Below are positions 48,201 through 60,465 of a stretch of DNA of 64,000 bases, in pieces. A program made the translations under genes and the position numbers. The stretch comes from Cardiocondyla obscurior (Eukaryota; Arthropoda; Insecta; Hymenoptera; Formicidae): NCBI RefSeq assembly GCF_019399895.1, contig NC_091876.1:434001-498000 (forward strand), in the 5' to 3' direction. Within the stretch, counting starts at the first letter, position 1, and the number at the start of each line of letters is the position of its first letter. The notes under the pieces are model-generated. The model was not told the origin of the DNA and made no database searches. It saw only the letters and a list, made by a program, of their open reading frames with translations.

Positions 48201-48502
48201 TTTATATGTGTGTATAATTACTATACAATATAAATATAAATTTATAAAAAAAAAAAACAAATTTAATTTATCGGATAGACATTGGGCAGGACGCCCGCAT
48301 TGTATAAAATACTATATATAATTTAATTTTATATTACAAATTTTAAACCGTTTTTAATCAACTATTTAAATCGTTAGAAGAAAACATTTAAATATAAAAT
48401 ATGAATGGTATTACCATTGTAAAAGGGAGATTTGTCCGCTAGGTTTCCACCGAATAATACGACTAAGGTGTAAAGTAACAAATGCTTTCGCAAGATCTTC
48501 AT
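34665..48502 (-). CDS. Three-unit (tandem-fused) M1 aminopeptidase N-like protein
   Basis: One frame runs through 31 exons (about 2,710 residues). M1 zinc aminopeptidases remove N-terminal residues from peptides, in insects mostly at the midgut surface. Exons: 48502-48415, 48057-47649, 47536-47381, 47290-46804, 46383-46145, 45902-45532, 45382-45108, 44932-44745, 44572-44405, 44329-44177, 43989-43387, 43145-42987, 42746-42266, 42075-41837, 41588-41227, 41066-40789, 40445-40264, 40082-39912, 39812-39663, 39570-39492, 39389-38875, 38734-38582, 38372-38073, 37964-37781, 37633-37477, 37340-37084, 36982-36333, 36061-35894, 35521-35357, 35279-35201, 34931-34665. There is one signal peptide (LLLYTLVVLFG), three GAMENWG sites, three HExxH sites (46914-46900, 42376-42362, 37891-37877), each with the second Glu, and one hydrophobic GPI-type tail (NIVLTSLIALMSYFLSHL). 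Exons 43989-43387 and 39389-38875 each hold the end of one unit and the start of the next, with no stop or new signal peptide. Transcript support is needed; the alternative is three genes with missed boundaries. Confidence 0.8.
38437..38511. mobile_element. Short palindromic element sharing ends with one at 63578-63664
   Basis: About 75 bp in an aminopeptidase intron. The left end TAAAACAGACCCCAC is matched by the complement of the right end (GTAAAACAGACACCA). The same end sequence and a similar interior (ATCAAGTTTATTTAAATAGG) occur in the element at 63578-63664. It fits a very small non-autonomous inverted-repeat element. Confidence 0.55.
39231..43754 (-). other. M1 unit 2 of the three-unit aminopeptidase (residues ~923-1,800)
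   Basis: Starts AHRLPANIRPQKYIISV within exon 43989-43387, without Met or signal peptide. Active site: DFGSGAMENWGLLTYRE, HEISHQWFGNLVSPLWW, WLNEGFARYFEY, with the Tyr in DTITYNKGGSVLRM. GYYRVNYNKNHW opens the helical domain, which ends YEFDWYEKNAPVIFETL and leads into unit 3. Its intron pattern matches unit 1 across the catalytic domain, so units 1 and 2 look like the most recent duplicates. Confidence 0.8.
43755..48502 (-). other. M1 unit 1 of the three-unit aminopeptidase (residues ~1-922)
   Basis: Signal peptide, then the N-terminal beta domain beginning IDFRLPTAIIPVSYEIKL. Active site: GAMENWGLVTYRED, HELAHMWFGNLVTPEWW and WLSEAFARYFQYF. The last differs from the usual WLNEGFA but keeps the zinc-ligand Glu 18 residues after the second His. 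The catalytic Tyr is in DTITYNKGAS. The C-terminal helical domain ends YELIWYRVYSPSIIEWL and runs directly into unit 2. Exon 47290-46804 holds both GAMEN and HExxH, as in unit 2 but not in unit 3 or the neighbouring genes. Confidence 0.8.
46446..46494. repeat. (AAT)n/(ATT)n microsatellite in an aminopeptidase intron
   Basis: AAT units turn into ATT units, making a near-palindromic trinucleotide tract within the intron after exon 47290-46804. Confidence 0.9.
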
Positions 48503-49855
48503 TTGAACGATAATTGTATAATCGTTCTCACTTTTTTTAAACTGTATAAAAAGGCATATATAGAATTATACATGAGCACTTGTACATTATTTTTTAATTA
48601 ATTAGCGATTATTTAACTGCGTTAAATTAAATCTGTATTACAATATCTATTATATTTTATGTTCAAATATATTAATTTATCTCAAGTATTTAACATAACA
48701 GGAAAGAAATGTCCATTTGATAAAAGCTAATCTTAACAGATTCGTACAGATTAAACAAACAGATTAATCAAACATAAATGTGAGATTCAACATTTTTTTT
48801 TTTTTTTTTTTAATTTCTTGCAGTTAAACTCATATTATTAAGGCTATATTCCTTCAAAAATTAAAGAATAATTGAAAATTGATTGTACTTACCTTTACTA
48901 AGTATTTTATTGCGTTTGTAACCAGTATTAACGTTCTCTCATAACTTTATAATTTATTTCACAATGTTCTAATCGTTTCTAACTTTGTTTATACGGTAAA
49001 AACTTACATATTATACTTGCAAATACGAATTTAAAAACAAATAATTATTTCACTTTTGCCAATATTTCAACTTCACTTTAGATATTTAGATAAAATAATG
49101 TCGATATTGGAACAGCAAGTCACAGGTCTGTCACGAATAATTGACGACTATTTTATTTTCACAGTACGTTTTCAAACGACGTTGTCGCGCGAACAATTCT
49201 TGATTGAATGAGATATTGTTAAATGCGTTTTGCTTTTCGTTATGTTAAGATTACCTATAACATTATCAATATCTTATCGCAGTTTGTTCAATTATGATAT
49301 TATCATTTTTTTAAATATAAAACTGTTATCACACATGTATCTTCGCTTGTATAAAACGTCATATGTTAGTGCAAATCGATAATTACAGATTTGAAAAAAA
49401 AAAATAATACGCGAAAGCAGCTGGAAGTTATAGATTAGAACTTGAGACATTTATTGCTAATTGCATCACAAGTGTTTGCGGTAAAACTAATTTTGAAATT
49501 AATCTAATCGAGCGGTAATCTGGATTAATGATAATATTTCCGCGCAATACATTAATAAAGTTATCAAATTGCTTAATATCTTATAAAATCAAAAGTTTAT
49601 TACATTTATAAAGACAGAAAACGCTTTAAAATAATTAATAGATTGTAACAAGTTTGGAAAAAATAGTTTTATTAACATTTTCACATTTTAAAACATTCGT
49701 ACATTGTATACATATGTATAGGGTATTTTTTAAACGAAACAATTTTTGATATCGCTGATGTAGATATTATTAAAAATAATTATAATAATGTTTATATAAT
49801 TTCCTCTTGACATTAATGACGAAGTCATTGTTGAAAATCAATAAAGATATCGAAT
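48503..49855. other. Promoter region of the three-unit gene and 3' flank of the inactive paralogue
   Basis: About 1.35 kb, AT-rich, with a T-rich tract near 48793-48811. A stretch near 49130-49210 is less AT-rich. No exon is seen on either strand. The promoter and any leader exon of the three-unit gene should be here. Confidence 0.4.
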
Positions 49856-52800
49856 TTATTGTGATATTGTATTTACAAATGGATTTGAGCTTTCGTGTTC
49901 TAACCATACGCGGATATTGTTTACTATTGACTCCGTTAGTTCAATATTTTGCTCTTGAAGTTTTACAATTTGTGGTACTTTCATTCCAACTTTATCTAAA
50001 AGCGCTCGTATCTGAAAAAGAATATTTTAAGTGTATTATTTTACTATATTTAAAATACTATTTTAAACTTGTCTAAGATTATCTAAGACAGTATTATATT
50101 ATTATACAAGTAACAACTGTAGATAGATTAGGGAAATCTGAGACGAAAAATCACGCCAAGATGCATATTCGCTTAGATATTTTAATTGATTGCTCAATAA
50201 TAATTATAAATTTGGCAAAATGTTACGTGACATGTGTCTTGGATTTTTATAATCTTATACCTACAGTTTTTGGCTTCAACACTTTGTTTGACACGTTCTG
50301 TATATGCATATACATATGCATGTACATGTACATATGTCAAGTTTATACCTTTTGGATTTGCTTTCTAGATACAATAGTCCAGCTAATATCATGTAACAAA
50401 TCCGTAGGATCGTCAATGCTGTTATAAAAAAAAAAAAATATGTGTTAGTCGCGTATAATGAAAAGAAAAGTGTATGCAATTTTTGAAATCAAGTTTAAAC
50501 TATTATTACCTAGTTATAAGTTTATCCCAGTGATTTATAACAAAATCTATCACCACGTCAATATTTGGAAAATCTCCGTTTAATACGGAATAAATAACAC
50601 GATAAATATCACTTTTTGCTAACATAGAATTTTCAGATATGGTTATATTTAAAAATTTTTCAATAATTGTCCGGTTTTTGGATTGACCAAGACAGTATAA
50701 CGTGGGTTCAGACATATTTGTGTACATATATAACATTCTGTTCCAAATAGTTTCATTAGCTAATTTTATGCCGTTACAAAATATCCATCTTTTTTTATGG
50801 AATGAGATTCTGGAACAAATTTTTTTTTTTTTTTAATATTACGTATATGTATACAAAAGTGCTATACATTTTTGGCATTATTTTTTTATTATTTTAAAGT
50901 AAAGTACGTTTTTTATCGTATATGTATAACTTATAAGTCAATATCAAAATTTTTATATTTACTTATTTGCAAGTATAGTTGAATTGTCTAAATAAGTAAT
51001 TAATTGATTATAGGCTTCGTATAGACACGTAGGGTGATCAAAGACGCATGCGTCATCAAGAAGTGCATTTCTTGTTAATTTTGTAAAATAATCGTCACTC
51101 GGGTGATGCTGCATACGTGTAGTTTCTATTATATTATTCATTGAGTTCAGTATATATGGCTATAATTATATAAATTAGATTAACATGTTAATATATTTTT
51201 AGTATAAATTTATAGCACAAATTGTAATATACCGCATTTTACAATTGGTTTTAAATAATTACAAAAGTACTTTCCTAATTTTTTTTATATGTATAATATT
51301 AAAAACACTTTTTCTATACATTTTTGTACAAAGATCTCGTGGCAAACAAAAATATAATTTACCTTAAGTAATTCACCTCCTCCGTTGTATGAAAAAAATT
51401 TGGTTGCTTCTTCTAAAAGTTTAAACAATGAGTACCACACTACATAATTCGTTTCGCGTCGCAAATATCTCGTAATGTCCATGAAAATTTTTGGATCTAG
51501 TTTATCCATGAACATGAGATAAATTGCATCGTTAATTATTCTTGCGCGATTTAATACATGAATTTTTGTATAATTCTCGGAATCCAGATAATTAGCAATT
51601 TTTAACCAGTTTATTGCATCATAATTTACACGATAAAAACCTGTAATCATTAATAAAAATATTTTGTTTCAATTTCTATTAAGCGCAATTAATATAAGTA
51701 AAAATAATACATTTATAGTGATTTAGATATAGACGTATGTATAAATCTTACCAGTTTGTTGGACGTTTATAATAATCCAATCTTGCGTATCGGTATCATT
51801 AATTACGAGCTCCTCAACGTCTGGTGATAACCAATTTGTAGGTAAAGTTGATGAGAAATCCGAATTGGCGCGAGTTACCAAATTTATTGGGATCCACCAC
51901 CTGCTCACAGTGTCGGCATTATTGATACTCTTACGCATACTTATTTTCTCGTACGGTCGAAAATATTCTTGTGTAATTTTTATTTTTCCCGTATAATCTC
52001 TAATTGCTGTTACAAGAGGATATCCTTTCTGTTTCACCCAGGTGTTGATTATTTCTTGAATTTTGAGTTTGTTCTGTCCTGCCGATTCGTTAAATTCGTC
52101 TTGCAAAGCGTTCCATAAATCTTCAGGCGTTGCTACACCGTACTTGCTAATAATTTATTTTACACATAAATGTTTAGTTTATTAATCAAACTGAAAATAT
52201 ATTTCATCTGTGGGGATTTTTTATTTATAAAATAGATATACTTTACTAACTGCTTGTTAAGATATTTTACAAGTCCAGCATGAAAAACATCATCAGAAAG
52301 GCAATGTGAAAGCATTCGAAAGATTAAAAAAGCTAAAAAAAAGGAAAAATAAATGTTTTTTTTTTTTTTTTTATTTATGTACCTACGACTTTTATTTAAA
52401 GCAAAATCTATTTGTTATAAAAGTATTTTACCTTTGTGATTATGTTGTGAAGAAAATTGTAAATTAATGTCTTTAATAATACGAGATTCTACATTGAGAG
52501 GTTGCGTATGCTCAAAACTGTCCATGAGAAATACAAAATTCAATGTTTTAATAACTAAAAAGTCCGTAATTCGCCAATCTTTATAAATCTAAATATTAAA
52601 AATTTATTCAATGTTATTTACGGTTAAGTAGATTATATTTATAAACAACAGTATGCGTAGTTAATTAAAATTTGATATGTTTTTAGAATAATCTTTTAAA
52701 CGGGGACATAGTATACGTAATAAGGATTACTTTAAACTTTAAATGGCTAGTATGCATTACATTTAACTTTTTATACTACGGAGTATATAAAAAAAAAAAG

Positions 52801-54590
52801 TAAGTAAAATTTTTTCTAAAATTGCTTACCTTATCGGTGACATAGTATTTTAAATATTCAGCAAGTCCTTCATTTATCCATGTATCAGTCCACCAGGTAG
52901 GACTGACAACATTACTAAACCATTGATGACTAGATTGACGAATTATATTGTCTGCAATTCTGTATAATGCGTCTATTGGACTGTTCTCTTCGTCATACAG
53001 TATTGTGACTTCTCTATAGAAAGTTATTATCACATACAAAATACACGTGTACTATAATGTTGTAAATATTATAAAATGTGTTCGATACCCTGAGGGAAAA
53101 GTTATCTTGTAAAAAATATGTAGACGGATAATAATATACTTAATATGATATGCATATTTATTTAGAAACTTGAATATCAAATGAATAATTTTCTTTTTAT
53201 CGAACGCAAAAATTTCAAGGGAACATATTAATTTAATTTAATTTAAAAGAAACCTTTCTCTTCGGTAACTAAATTATTTCCATCAAGAGTTTGAATCGGG
53301 TCAGAGTCAAGTCAGGGTTGGATAATTAGTTAATATATATGCTGGTCACAACGGAATAAATTTTATTATCTCGACCTAATTTGAACTCTCAATAGAAACT
53401 TAGTCAGGGTATGTTTTAAGGACATATCGTGATATTACCTGTAGGTGATAAGTCCCCAGCTTTCCATACCTTTGTTATAACCAATGACGAATCTATCGGG
53501 GAGTGCAACGTGATCAATTTTAGTAAGCTGAACGGAACTGTTAGTGTATCGTTTCAATTCGATCGCCGCTTTCTGGGCTACTTCGTGAGCGAAACTTGTC
53601 AAGGAAATTACGTTGCCTCTGCTCCAGACGTTGATGGTTCCATCGGAATTGCTTGTATTACAAAGATCGAAGATTAGAAAGCCGACTAGGTACGTCGATA
53701 TAGCAGGCGATTCTTTAAAATGTGTCCATATCTTTTTGTCACTTTTGTCGATATCCGACTCCTCGGAAACTGGCATGTTCGAAATGGCTGTGTAATTGCA
53801 ATGGTGCTTGATGGAAATCTTAAATGAGGCCTTCAACGCTGGCTCGTCCCAACAGGGAAAGGCAGCGCGCGCATAAGTCGCTATAAAATTGGTCCCGGCA
53901 AACCATCTATTTAAATTTCAGCTGTTATTTTATTTCATTTTTGTTATTTTTTTTTATTCTAATTTTATTTCATTTTGATAGTTGATTTTATATTGATATT
54001 ATTTTGATAGTTATTTTATTTTATTTCATTTGAATTAAAAAACGCTTGTTACACTTTCGTCATTTAAATTTAGAATTTGTTAATTAATAACACAGACAAT
54101 AATAACATACTTACACGGTATCTCCTGCTTCGTTAATATAAGAGTTTCGATAGAATCCATATGATCTGTCGTTTAATACACCAGTATATTTCAGATGTAA
54201 AACGTAATATCCGGCAGGCAGTTCCTTATCGAAAGAGAGAGTTAATAACTCGGTTAAATTATTAGTCTCGTATGTTGTAGGAAAGTAATAATCCACGCCG
54301 TTGTTGGCTTTCAAAACTGTTGAGTTTTTATCTATTATCAGTTTTTTCGTATGCAGAGTGAGAGTTTTCGTCTCGCTAAGAATCTTAACATGGATAAACA
54401 CTTGGCCGTCAAATGTAAAGTTGTCTGGTATAAGATGTGGATTCAATTTAATATCGTACATCAGCGGTTTCGTGTGATTAGGTAGCCTATAATTTATCTC
54501 TTTATTGTTCGAAATTAAATCTTGAATAAAAGCAGCATTTGTCGTGATGAACGTAAAAGCACAAATGCAAATAATTTTGCACGTCAGCAT
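49856..54590 (-). CDS. Catalytically dead M1 aminopeptidase N-like paralogue
   Basis: Exons 54590-54115, 53906-53439, 53013-52830, 52588-52432, 52332-52251, 52146-51752, 51640-51363, 51159-50963, 50809-50510, 50418-50349 and 50011-49856 give about 920 residues with no frameshift or stop. It has a signal peptide (IICICAFTFITTNAAF) and INYRLPNHTKPLMYDIKL. The fold markers remain (AAFPCWDEPALKASF, STYLVGF, GFYRVNYD). The active site is gone: GAMENWG reads KGMESWG, HExxH reads RQSSH (52940-52926), and the catalytic Tyr region SYGKG reads QHNHK. The third ligand Glu survives in WINEGLAEY. There is no hydrophobic GPI-type tail, so it is probably secreted. The intact frame over 11 exons suggests a kept non-enzymatic role such as peptide or ligand binding, which is inference. 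Confidence 0.88.
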
Positions 54591-55805
54591 TCTAAAACGA
54601 TAAAATAGTTATTTTAGTTTTATTTATAATTTTAGTTTAATTATATGTATAATAATTTATAAAAACGTTGTCCAGAATTTTATTTTAACCTAAATTGAAA
54701 ACTGTTTTGTTATTATAAATTTTGCTTGTCAAATTGTCATTGCTCTTTAACAGTTTTTCGTTACTTTTTATAAACAATAATAGATAATGAAACATTTTAA
54801 CATAACGCTTGATATGTCTAAATAAAACTCACGCACGTGTATACTTTGTATTCACTGAAACGTAGCGTTATCGCAGAAGCGTGGACGTAATACCGCAAGT
54901 GTAACAAATGTGGAAATGCCTCTTCGCGTCAAAATAGCCAACGTGACCGTAGTGTTAATTAAGTGGGTTAGACGTATTAAGTAATAGCGACGGGTATCAC
55001 GTTCAAGGCTAGACTTTACATACTTACAAAAGAATAGTAACTGCCACATAAAACGTAAACAATATTGATTAAATGTCTAATTCATTAGAATGATAAGTTA
55101 GCAAGTCAGACAATCTAATTAATATATCTTTTATATAATACTCGTGGCTATCAAAAGTAGGATCATTTAAATCCGTTGTATTAATATTATTACTTTTATT
55201 TTTTTTACCAAGAGTTATATGTATGTATATTAAATTATTATTCGCTTAGTTAGTTATTTTTTAAGACATCTAAAATTTTTTTTTTTTTTTTTTTAATAAA
55301 CAACATAAAAAGAATAGTAACGTTATTGAAGAACACAATTAGTTTAAATTAGTTCAACGTGAAAGTTATTTGATAAAATTTTATGTACAAGATGACTAAA
55401 CGCAGTTTAGTTTTGTAGTGGCATTTACTATCATATACTTATTTGTATATCGTGACAACTTTTTATAATCTTTTAAATATATTTTGGCTATATTCAACAC
55501 AACCCTTGCCCCCCCCCCTCCGCCCCACACACACACACAATAATACATGTACACATTTTATTTTCAATTAAACCAGTTAATTACATTTCATTACAAAATA
55601 CAATATATTAAATAAGCATATAAAGGTAATAATATGTATAATATAATAACGTAAAATTACCTACAGATACATATAGAGTAGAAGATATTTTGGTATAAAG
55701 TAATTTCTTATAGTATATTGCAAGTTAAACGTAAGAAATTTCCTAATAAATTTAAAAAGTAATATTTAAAAAACATAATTATTCTTTTATAATTAATTAC
55801 GGTTT
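54591..55805. other. Spacer between two aminopeptidase genes, with C-rich/CA repeat
   Basis: The 54840-55050 part is richer in GC and is a likely promoter for the minus-strand gene starting at 54590. A C-rich run followed by (CA)n lies at 55508-55540, and a T-rich tract near 55278. A 65-codon minus frame at 54852-55049 has no recognisable relative. Confidence 0.45.
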
Positions 55806-58800
55806 TTATAAAATGTTATTTTCTTTTATTATAAATGATGAAAATTTGTTAAATATACTTATCAGTTTCGATTTACGCCGTTCTATTGTACGTTGAAGAT
55901 CCTCAAATGCTGTCCCTTCAAATTTACTTTCCACAAAGTCTCTGATCTACATCACAATTATATAAAAAAATTTAATTTTTATATAGTTATCGATGGTAAA
56001 ATAGAAATAAAGGAATTTAATTATTAATCAAAAAAAAAAAAAAAAACATTAAAGAAAAATTACCTTATCAAGTCGTTCAAGCGAATACACGCTGTAGATA
56101 ATACCGGTTAACATTCTTTCCTCGTTGGTCTCCCTATTAAAAAAAAAGAAAAAAAAAAAAAGAATTAAAACTTATTTTGTGTTTACTGAGTAATTATATG
56201 TATTAACACTAAAAGATTCTGTTACTTTGGGGTTATTATTTTTAGATTTTCTAACATATAATTCAGTACTGCGTCCTTCTCTGAATGATATTGAATAATA
56301 CTTGAAATAATACTATAGTAATTTTTCTGTATTATGGAATCGTTTAAAGCACTTTTATTTATGAAACTTATTAAAATATCAGGATTTTCGGAACAAGTTA
56401 AATATTCCAATATATCTGCGTTGTGATTGATGAGATACATATCCATTAGTTTATTCCAAGTGGATATATTGGCTTCCTTTATCCCATTACAATATGTCCA
56501 GTGCTTTAAATCTGAGGGTACTCTACATGTACGCAATTTAAAAAAAATTAGTTTAAACCTTTGTATTAAATAATGTCTTATTACTTTTTATTATACATAT
56601 GTTATAGCCTTAATTAATTTCAAAGAAAATTACCTATATGTTTCGGGATTTGCAATATATTCATTTAATTTAACATTGGCTGTTTTCTTACACTCGGAAT
56701 GACCGAAATTACATGCCCATCTTAAAATCATAGCTCTCTTTAGTTTTGTAAGGTTATTCTCTACAGGATCTTCTTCATATCCTACACTTTTAATAAGTTT
56801 ATCCAGAATATTCAGTATGAATTGCTGCGTGTAAAAATAATAGAAAAGTTAACTTAATAATTGTTCTACTTTAATTAATTAAATTATGTATATTTATTAT
56901 AATATACATATTTTTAAATAATTATTTATAACACTATCTTGATATTTACCTTATAGTAATCAGTTTCTGGAAAATTGTAAAATCCTTGTGTAAACTCTAA
57001 TATATTAAACATAGGATATAACGCTACCAAATCTATTTCTTGGGAAAGATAATTGGCAAGTTCCAAAAATATATTGATATCGAGTTGATGTGTTATCAGA
57101 AAATGATAAGCGTCGTCAATTATTGATGCACGATTAAGCACATGTATTTTGGTATAATTGTCAGAATTGAGATAATTTGCAATTTTTTTCCAACTTGAAT
57201 CATCGTAATTAACGCGAAAGTATCCTATTAAAAAAATAATTAACATTACAAACCATATTATTACTTCCGGGTTTATAAAAAAAAAAAAAAAAAACTTTAT
57301 TAAAATTTCTTTACATTCGAATTTGATAAAAAAAATTATTATCATAGATTATAAAATAAGTTAGCATTACACGTAAAAATATTTTTGATATTTTATATTT
57401 TATAAAAAATAATTGTTTAAATGTAATTAAATTATTGTTAAATTTTTACTACATATAAAGTATACTTACCTATTTGTTGTACGTTGACTATAATCCAATC
57501 ATTCGGATCGATTCCTTCGATGGTTATATTTTTGTCTTGTGGTCTTAGCCAATAAGTAGGTAAAGTATTGGAGAAATCGGGGTTCGTTTGCGTAGCAAAA
57601 GTCAAAGGTATCCACCACTTATCACTGTCTACGCGCTCACTTGCATTTTTAGAACGAAAATGTTCTTGCGTTAATGTTATTTCACCGGTGTCCCAATTTC
57701 GATTCACACGTACCACCGGATAATGCCTTTGTTTTAACCAGCTGTCCATTACTTCTTTTAATTTGTAAGAATTGTGCGAAATGTCGGATTCATCAAGGGC
57801 TGCTTGCAAAGCATTCCACAAGTCGTCGGAAGAAGCTGTACTAAATTGACTATAAATACAACATTTTAACTAATTATAAAAGATAATTCAAACATACATA
57901 TGTATATATGTAGGTACTTGTAATAAACAAAACGACATAATTTTATCGTTAAATAAAACTGTTGTTAGTTCCATTTCTCATAAATTGTAAAAGTATTAGT
58001 ATCAAACACAATAATTCTTATCACATTGAATACTTTTTGCTCAAGATAGAGAAATGTGGATGCTTACTGCTTGTGCAAATATTTAATGATGCCGTTGCGA
58101 AATACATCAGGAGTAACAATGTGCTGTAACATGCGCAGTATAGCGGGCGCTGCGATAATTAATATTATAAAGCATAACTAACTTGTTAAAATGACACAAC
58201 ACCACAGGCTCGCAAACGTAACTAATTAATTTTCAACAGTAGGCAATTTTTGCAATTTAAATGCGTATTTTTTTTATGATTTTCTTTATTTTTACGGCAA
58301 AAATTTTAAGCACCACTAAATGGCAACGAAATAAATTTTCCTATCGTAGTTATATTTTCCTCTTTGGTATTACGTACGTTTGGAACCTCTAGAATTATGT
58401 TTACGTTTACTTAATCTCACCTTTGCCGTAACTGGAATCAGAAAAGAGCGAATTAATTTCTTTGCGTTGGTTGACTTCAAATGTAATAGGTTTCATATTT
58501 CTAGCAATGTCAATTTGGAGTGCTGATTGTTGAGTTTCGATAACAAAGAAGTCCATTATTCGCCAATCTTTGAAAATCTAAAATCATACAGAACTCTAAA
58601 AAGTTTTAAAAAATATTTAATTAAACATTAGTAGAATATTTTTGTTACTAAGAAATACTTTTAAACAATTTTTATATTTTATAGCCAATTAGAAATGTAA
58701 TTTTTATGCAATTATTTAGCTTATCTATTACACAAACGACGGTTTATTATTCAAAAGCATATAAGCATATTTGTAAAAACATAAAAATTAACCTCGTCGA

Positions 58801-60465
58801 TGACATATTCTTCGAAAAATGAAGCAAATCCTTCATTTAGCCATACGTGGGACCACCAACGTGGACTGACTACATTACCAAACCATTGATGAGCCATTTC
58901 ATGCGCTGCTGTTATTGCTACTCGCATTTTTTGATGTCGTGTGTCTTTTTTCTCATTGTAGGCAAAGTTATTTTCACTAAAAATTATTTTACGACACAAT
59001 TAAATATTATATTTAGAAAAATTCTGCCTAATTAATATTATGTATTTTAATTATTAAAAAAAAAAGATACTTTTTGTTCTGTTTGTTAATAATTAATAGT
59101 TTAAACATAAAAAAAAAAGAATTAATTTAAACAGTCATACAATTTTAAACGTGAGCATGTATAGTAGTAATAATTTGTCAATATAAAATATAACGACAAA
59201 ATTTCAATTTAAAATGTGAGAGCAATAACGGGTCAGTAATTTTTTTAATACTTTAATTTTTTAATTATGTTGCGTTACTTGTAAATAATTAGTCCCCAAT
59301 TTTCCATGGCTCCAGCTGTCAATTGCGGAACCGCTAAATGATCCATTTTTGGAACTTTAACGGTGGTGTTGGTATACCTTGTCAATATTTCTCTAGCTTT
59401 TAACGCAATCTCCTGCGCGAATTTTGAATGTCGTGCCAATGCCGATCTGCACCACATATTTAGCGTTTTATCTTCATTCGGAATTTGAACGTAATCGGAT
59501 ACCACAAACGCTACGAGATAGGTGGACATGAGCGGTGTCGTGTCAAAGTGTGTCCACATCGTATCGTCTTCGTCGTCTGACTGATCTAGTATCGGCATAT
59601 TTGACACGGCCGTGTAGTTTCGATGATGCTTTATAGAAATATTGAAAGTAGCTTTTAATGCTGGCTCGTCCCAACATGGGAACGCTCGTCGTGCCCAAGT
59701 TGGCTCAAAATGCGATGCGGCTAACCACCTATCACAATTCAATGGTAACGCGCTGTTCATTTTCGCGAATAAAGTAAAAAAAAATAAATAAAAAAAAAAA
59801 CATTTACTTAAATGTGATTCATGAATTACTTGAACAATATATTCTATCGCAATCTGGCCATGATATGGGTCATTATTAGACGTTTTTTTAAATAAAAGTT
59901 TATACTTATTTATTTGGAAACTTAACAACTCGATTTCAAGTAAAATGAATAAATGTAATTTCATTATATGTATTATATGTACTCACACTTTATTTCCATT
60001 TTCATTAACGTACGATGTTCTGAAGAACCCGTATAGATCATTGTTTAGAATTCCGACGTATTGGATAGTTAAATTATAAATTCCAATAGATAATTCATCG
60101 TCAAAGGGAAGAGTTAGAATTTCCGTTTCATTGTCGTAATTATGCGCGATTGGTGTATAGATGACAGTATCGCTGTCAACTAATGACGTTGCTGTTTCGT
60201 TTATCATCAAATCCAGCATGTGCAAGCTTAAATCTCGCGTTGCGCGACAGATCTCAATGGTGATGTAGGATTTCCCGTCAAAGGTAAAATTATTCTCCAC
60301 AATGTACGGTATCAGTTCGATGTTGTAATGCACCGGCACTACATTGTCTGGTAAACGATAATTTATGGTGGCGATCGAGTTATTCCCTGAATCTCCGTCA
60401 ATAGGAAGGGTTGTTACAACGGTGAATAGTAGGCCTACGTTTGCTAATATTTTCAGAAACGCCAT
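55806..60465 (-). CDS. M1 aminopeptidase N-like enzyme, single unit, no GPI-type tail
   Basis: Exons 60465-59987, 59728-59279, 58976-58793, 58577-58421, 58149-58068, 57849-57470, 57224-56950, 56824-56634, 56522-56226, 56133-56064 and 55946-55806 give about 901 residues. Signal peptide near the N-terminus (ILANVGLLFTVVTTLP), then INYRLPDNVVPVHYNIEL. The active site is complete: TAGAMENWGLIIYK, HEMAHQWFGNVVSPRWW (58903-58889), WLNEGFASFFEEY, and Tyr in SSYGKGAPAILRM. FDEP-type WDEPALKATF is present. The last exon ends SSFIIKENNIL, lacking both the usual WL-containing final helix and a hydrophobic anchor, so the C-terminus is shortened. Exon layout is the same as in the inactive paralogue at 49856-54590, its closest relative here. 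It is predicted to be a secreted exopeptidase. Confidence 0.88.

Noticed and set aside
34665..48502. Three separate aminopeptidase genes instead of one
   Set aside because: At both unit boundaries there is no stop, anchor tail, signal peptide or start Met, and the exons containing the boundaries are continuous and in phase. Kept as the main alternative until transcripts are seen.
54852..55049. 65-codon minus-strand frame upstream of the inactive aminopeptidase
   Set aside because: No recognisable family; lies where a promoter or leader is expected.
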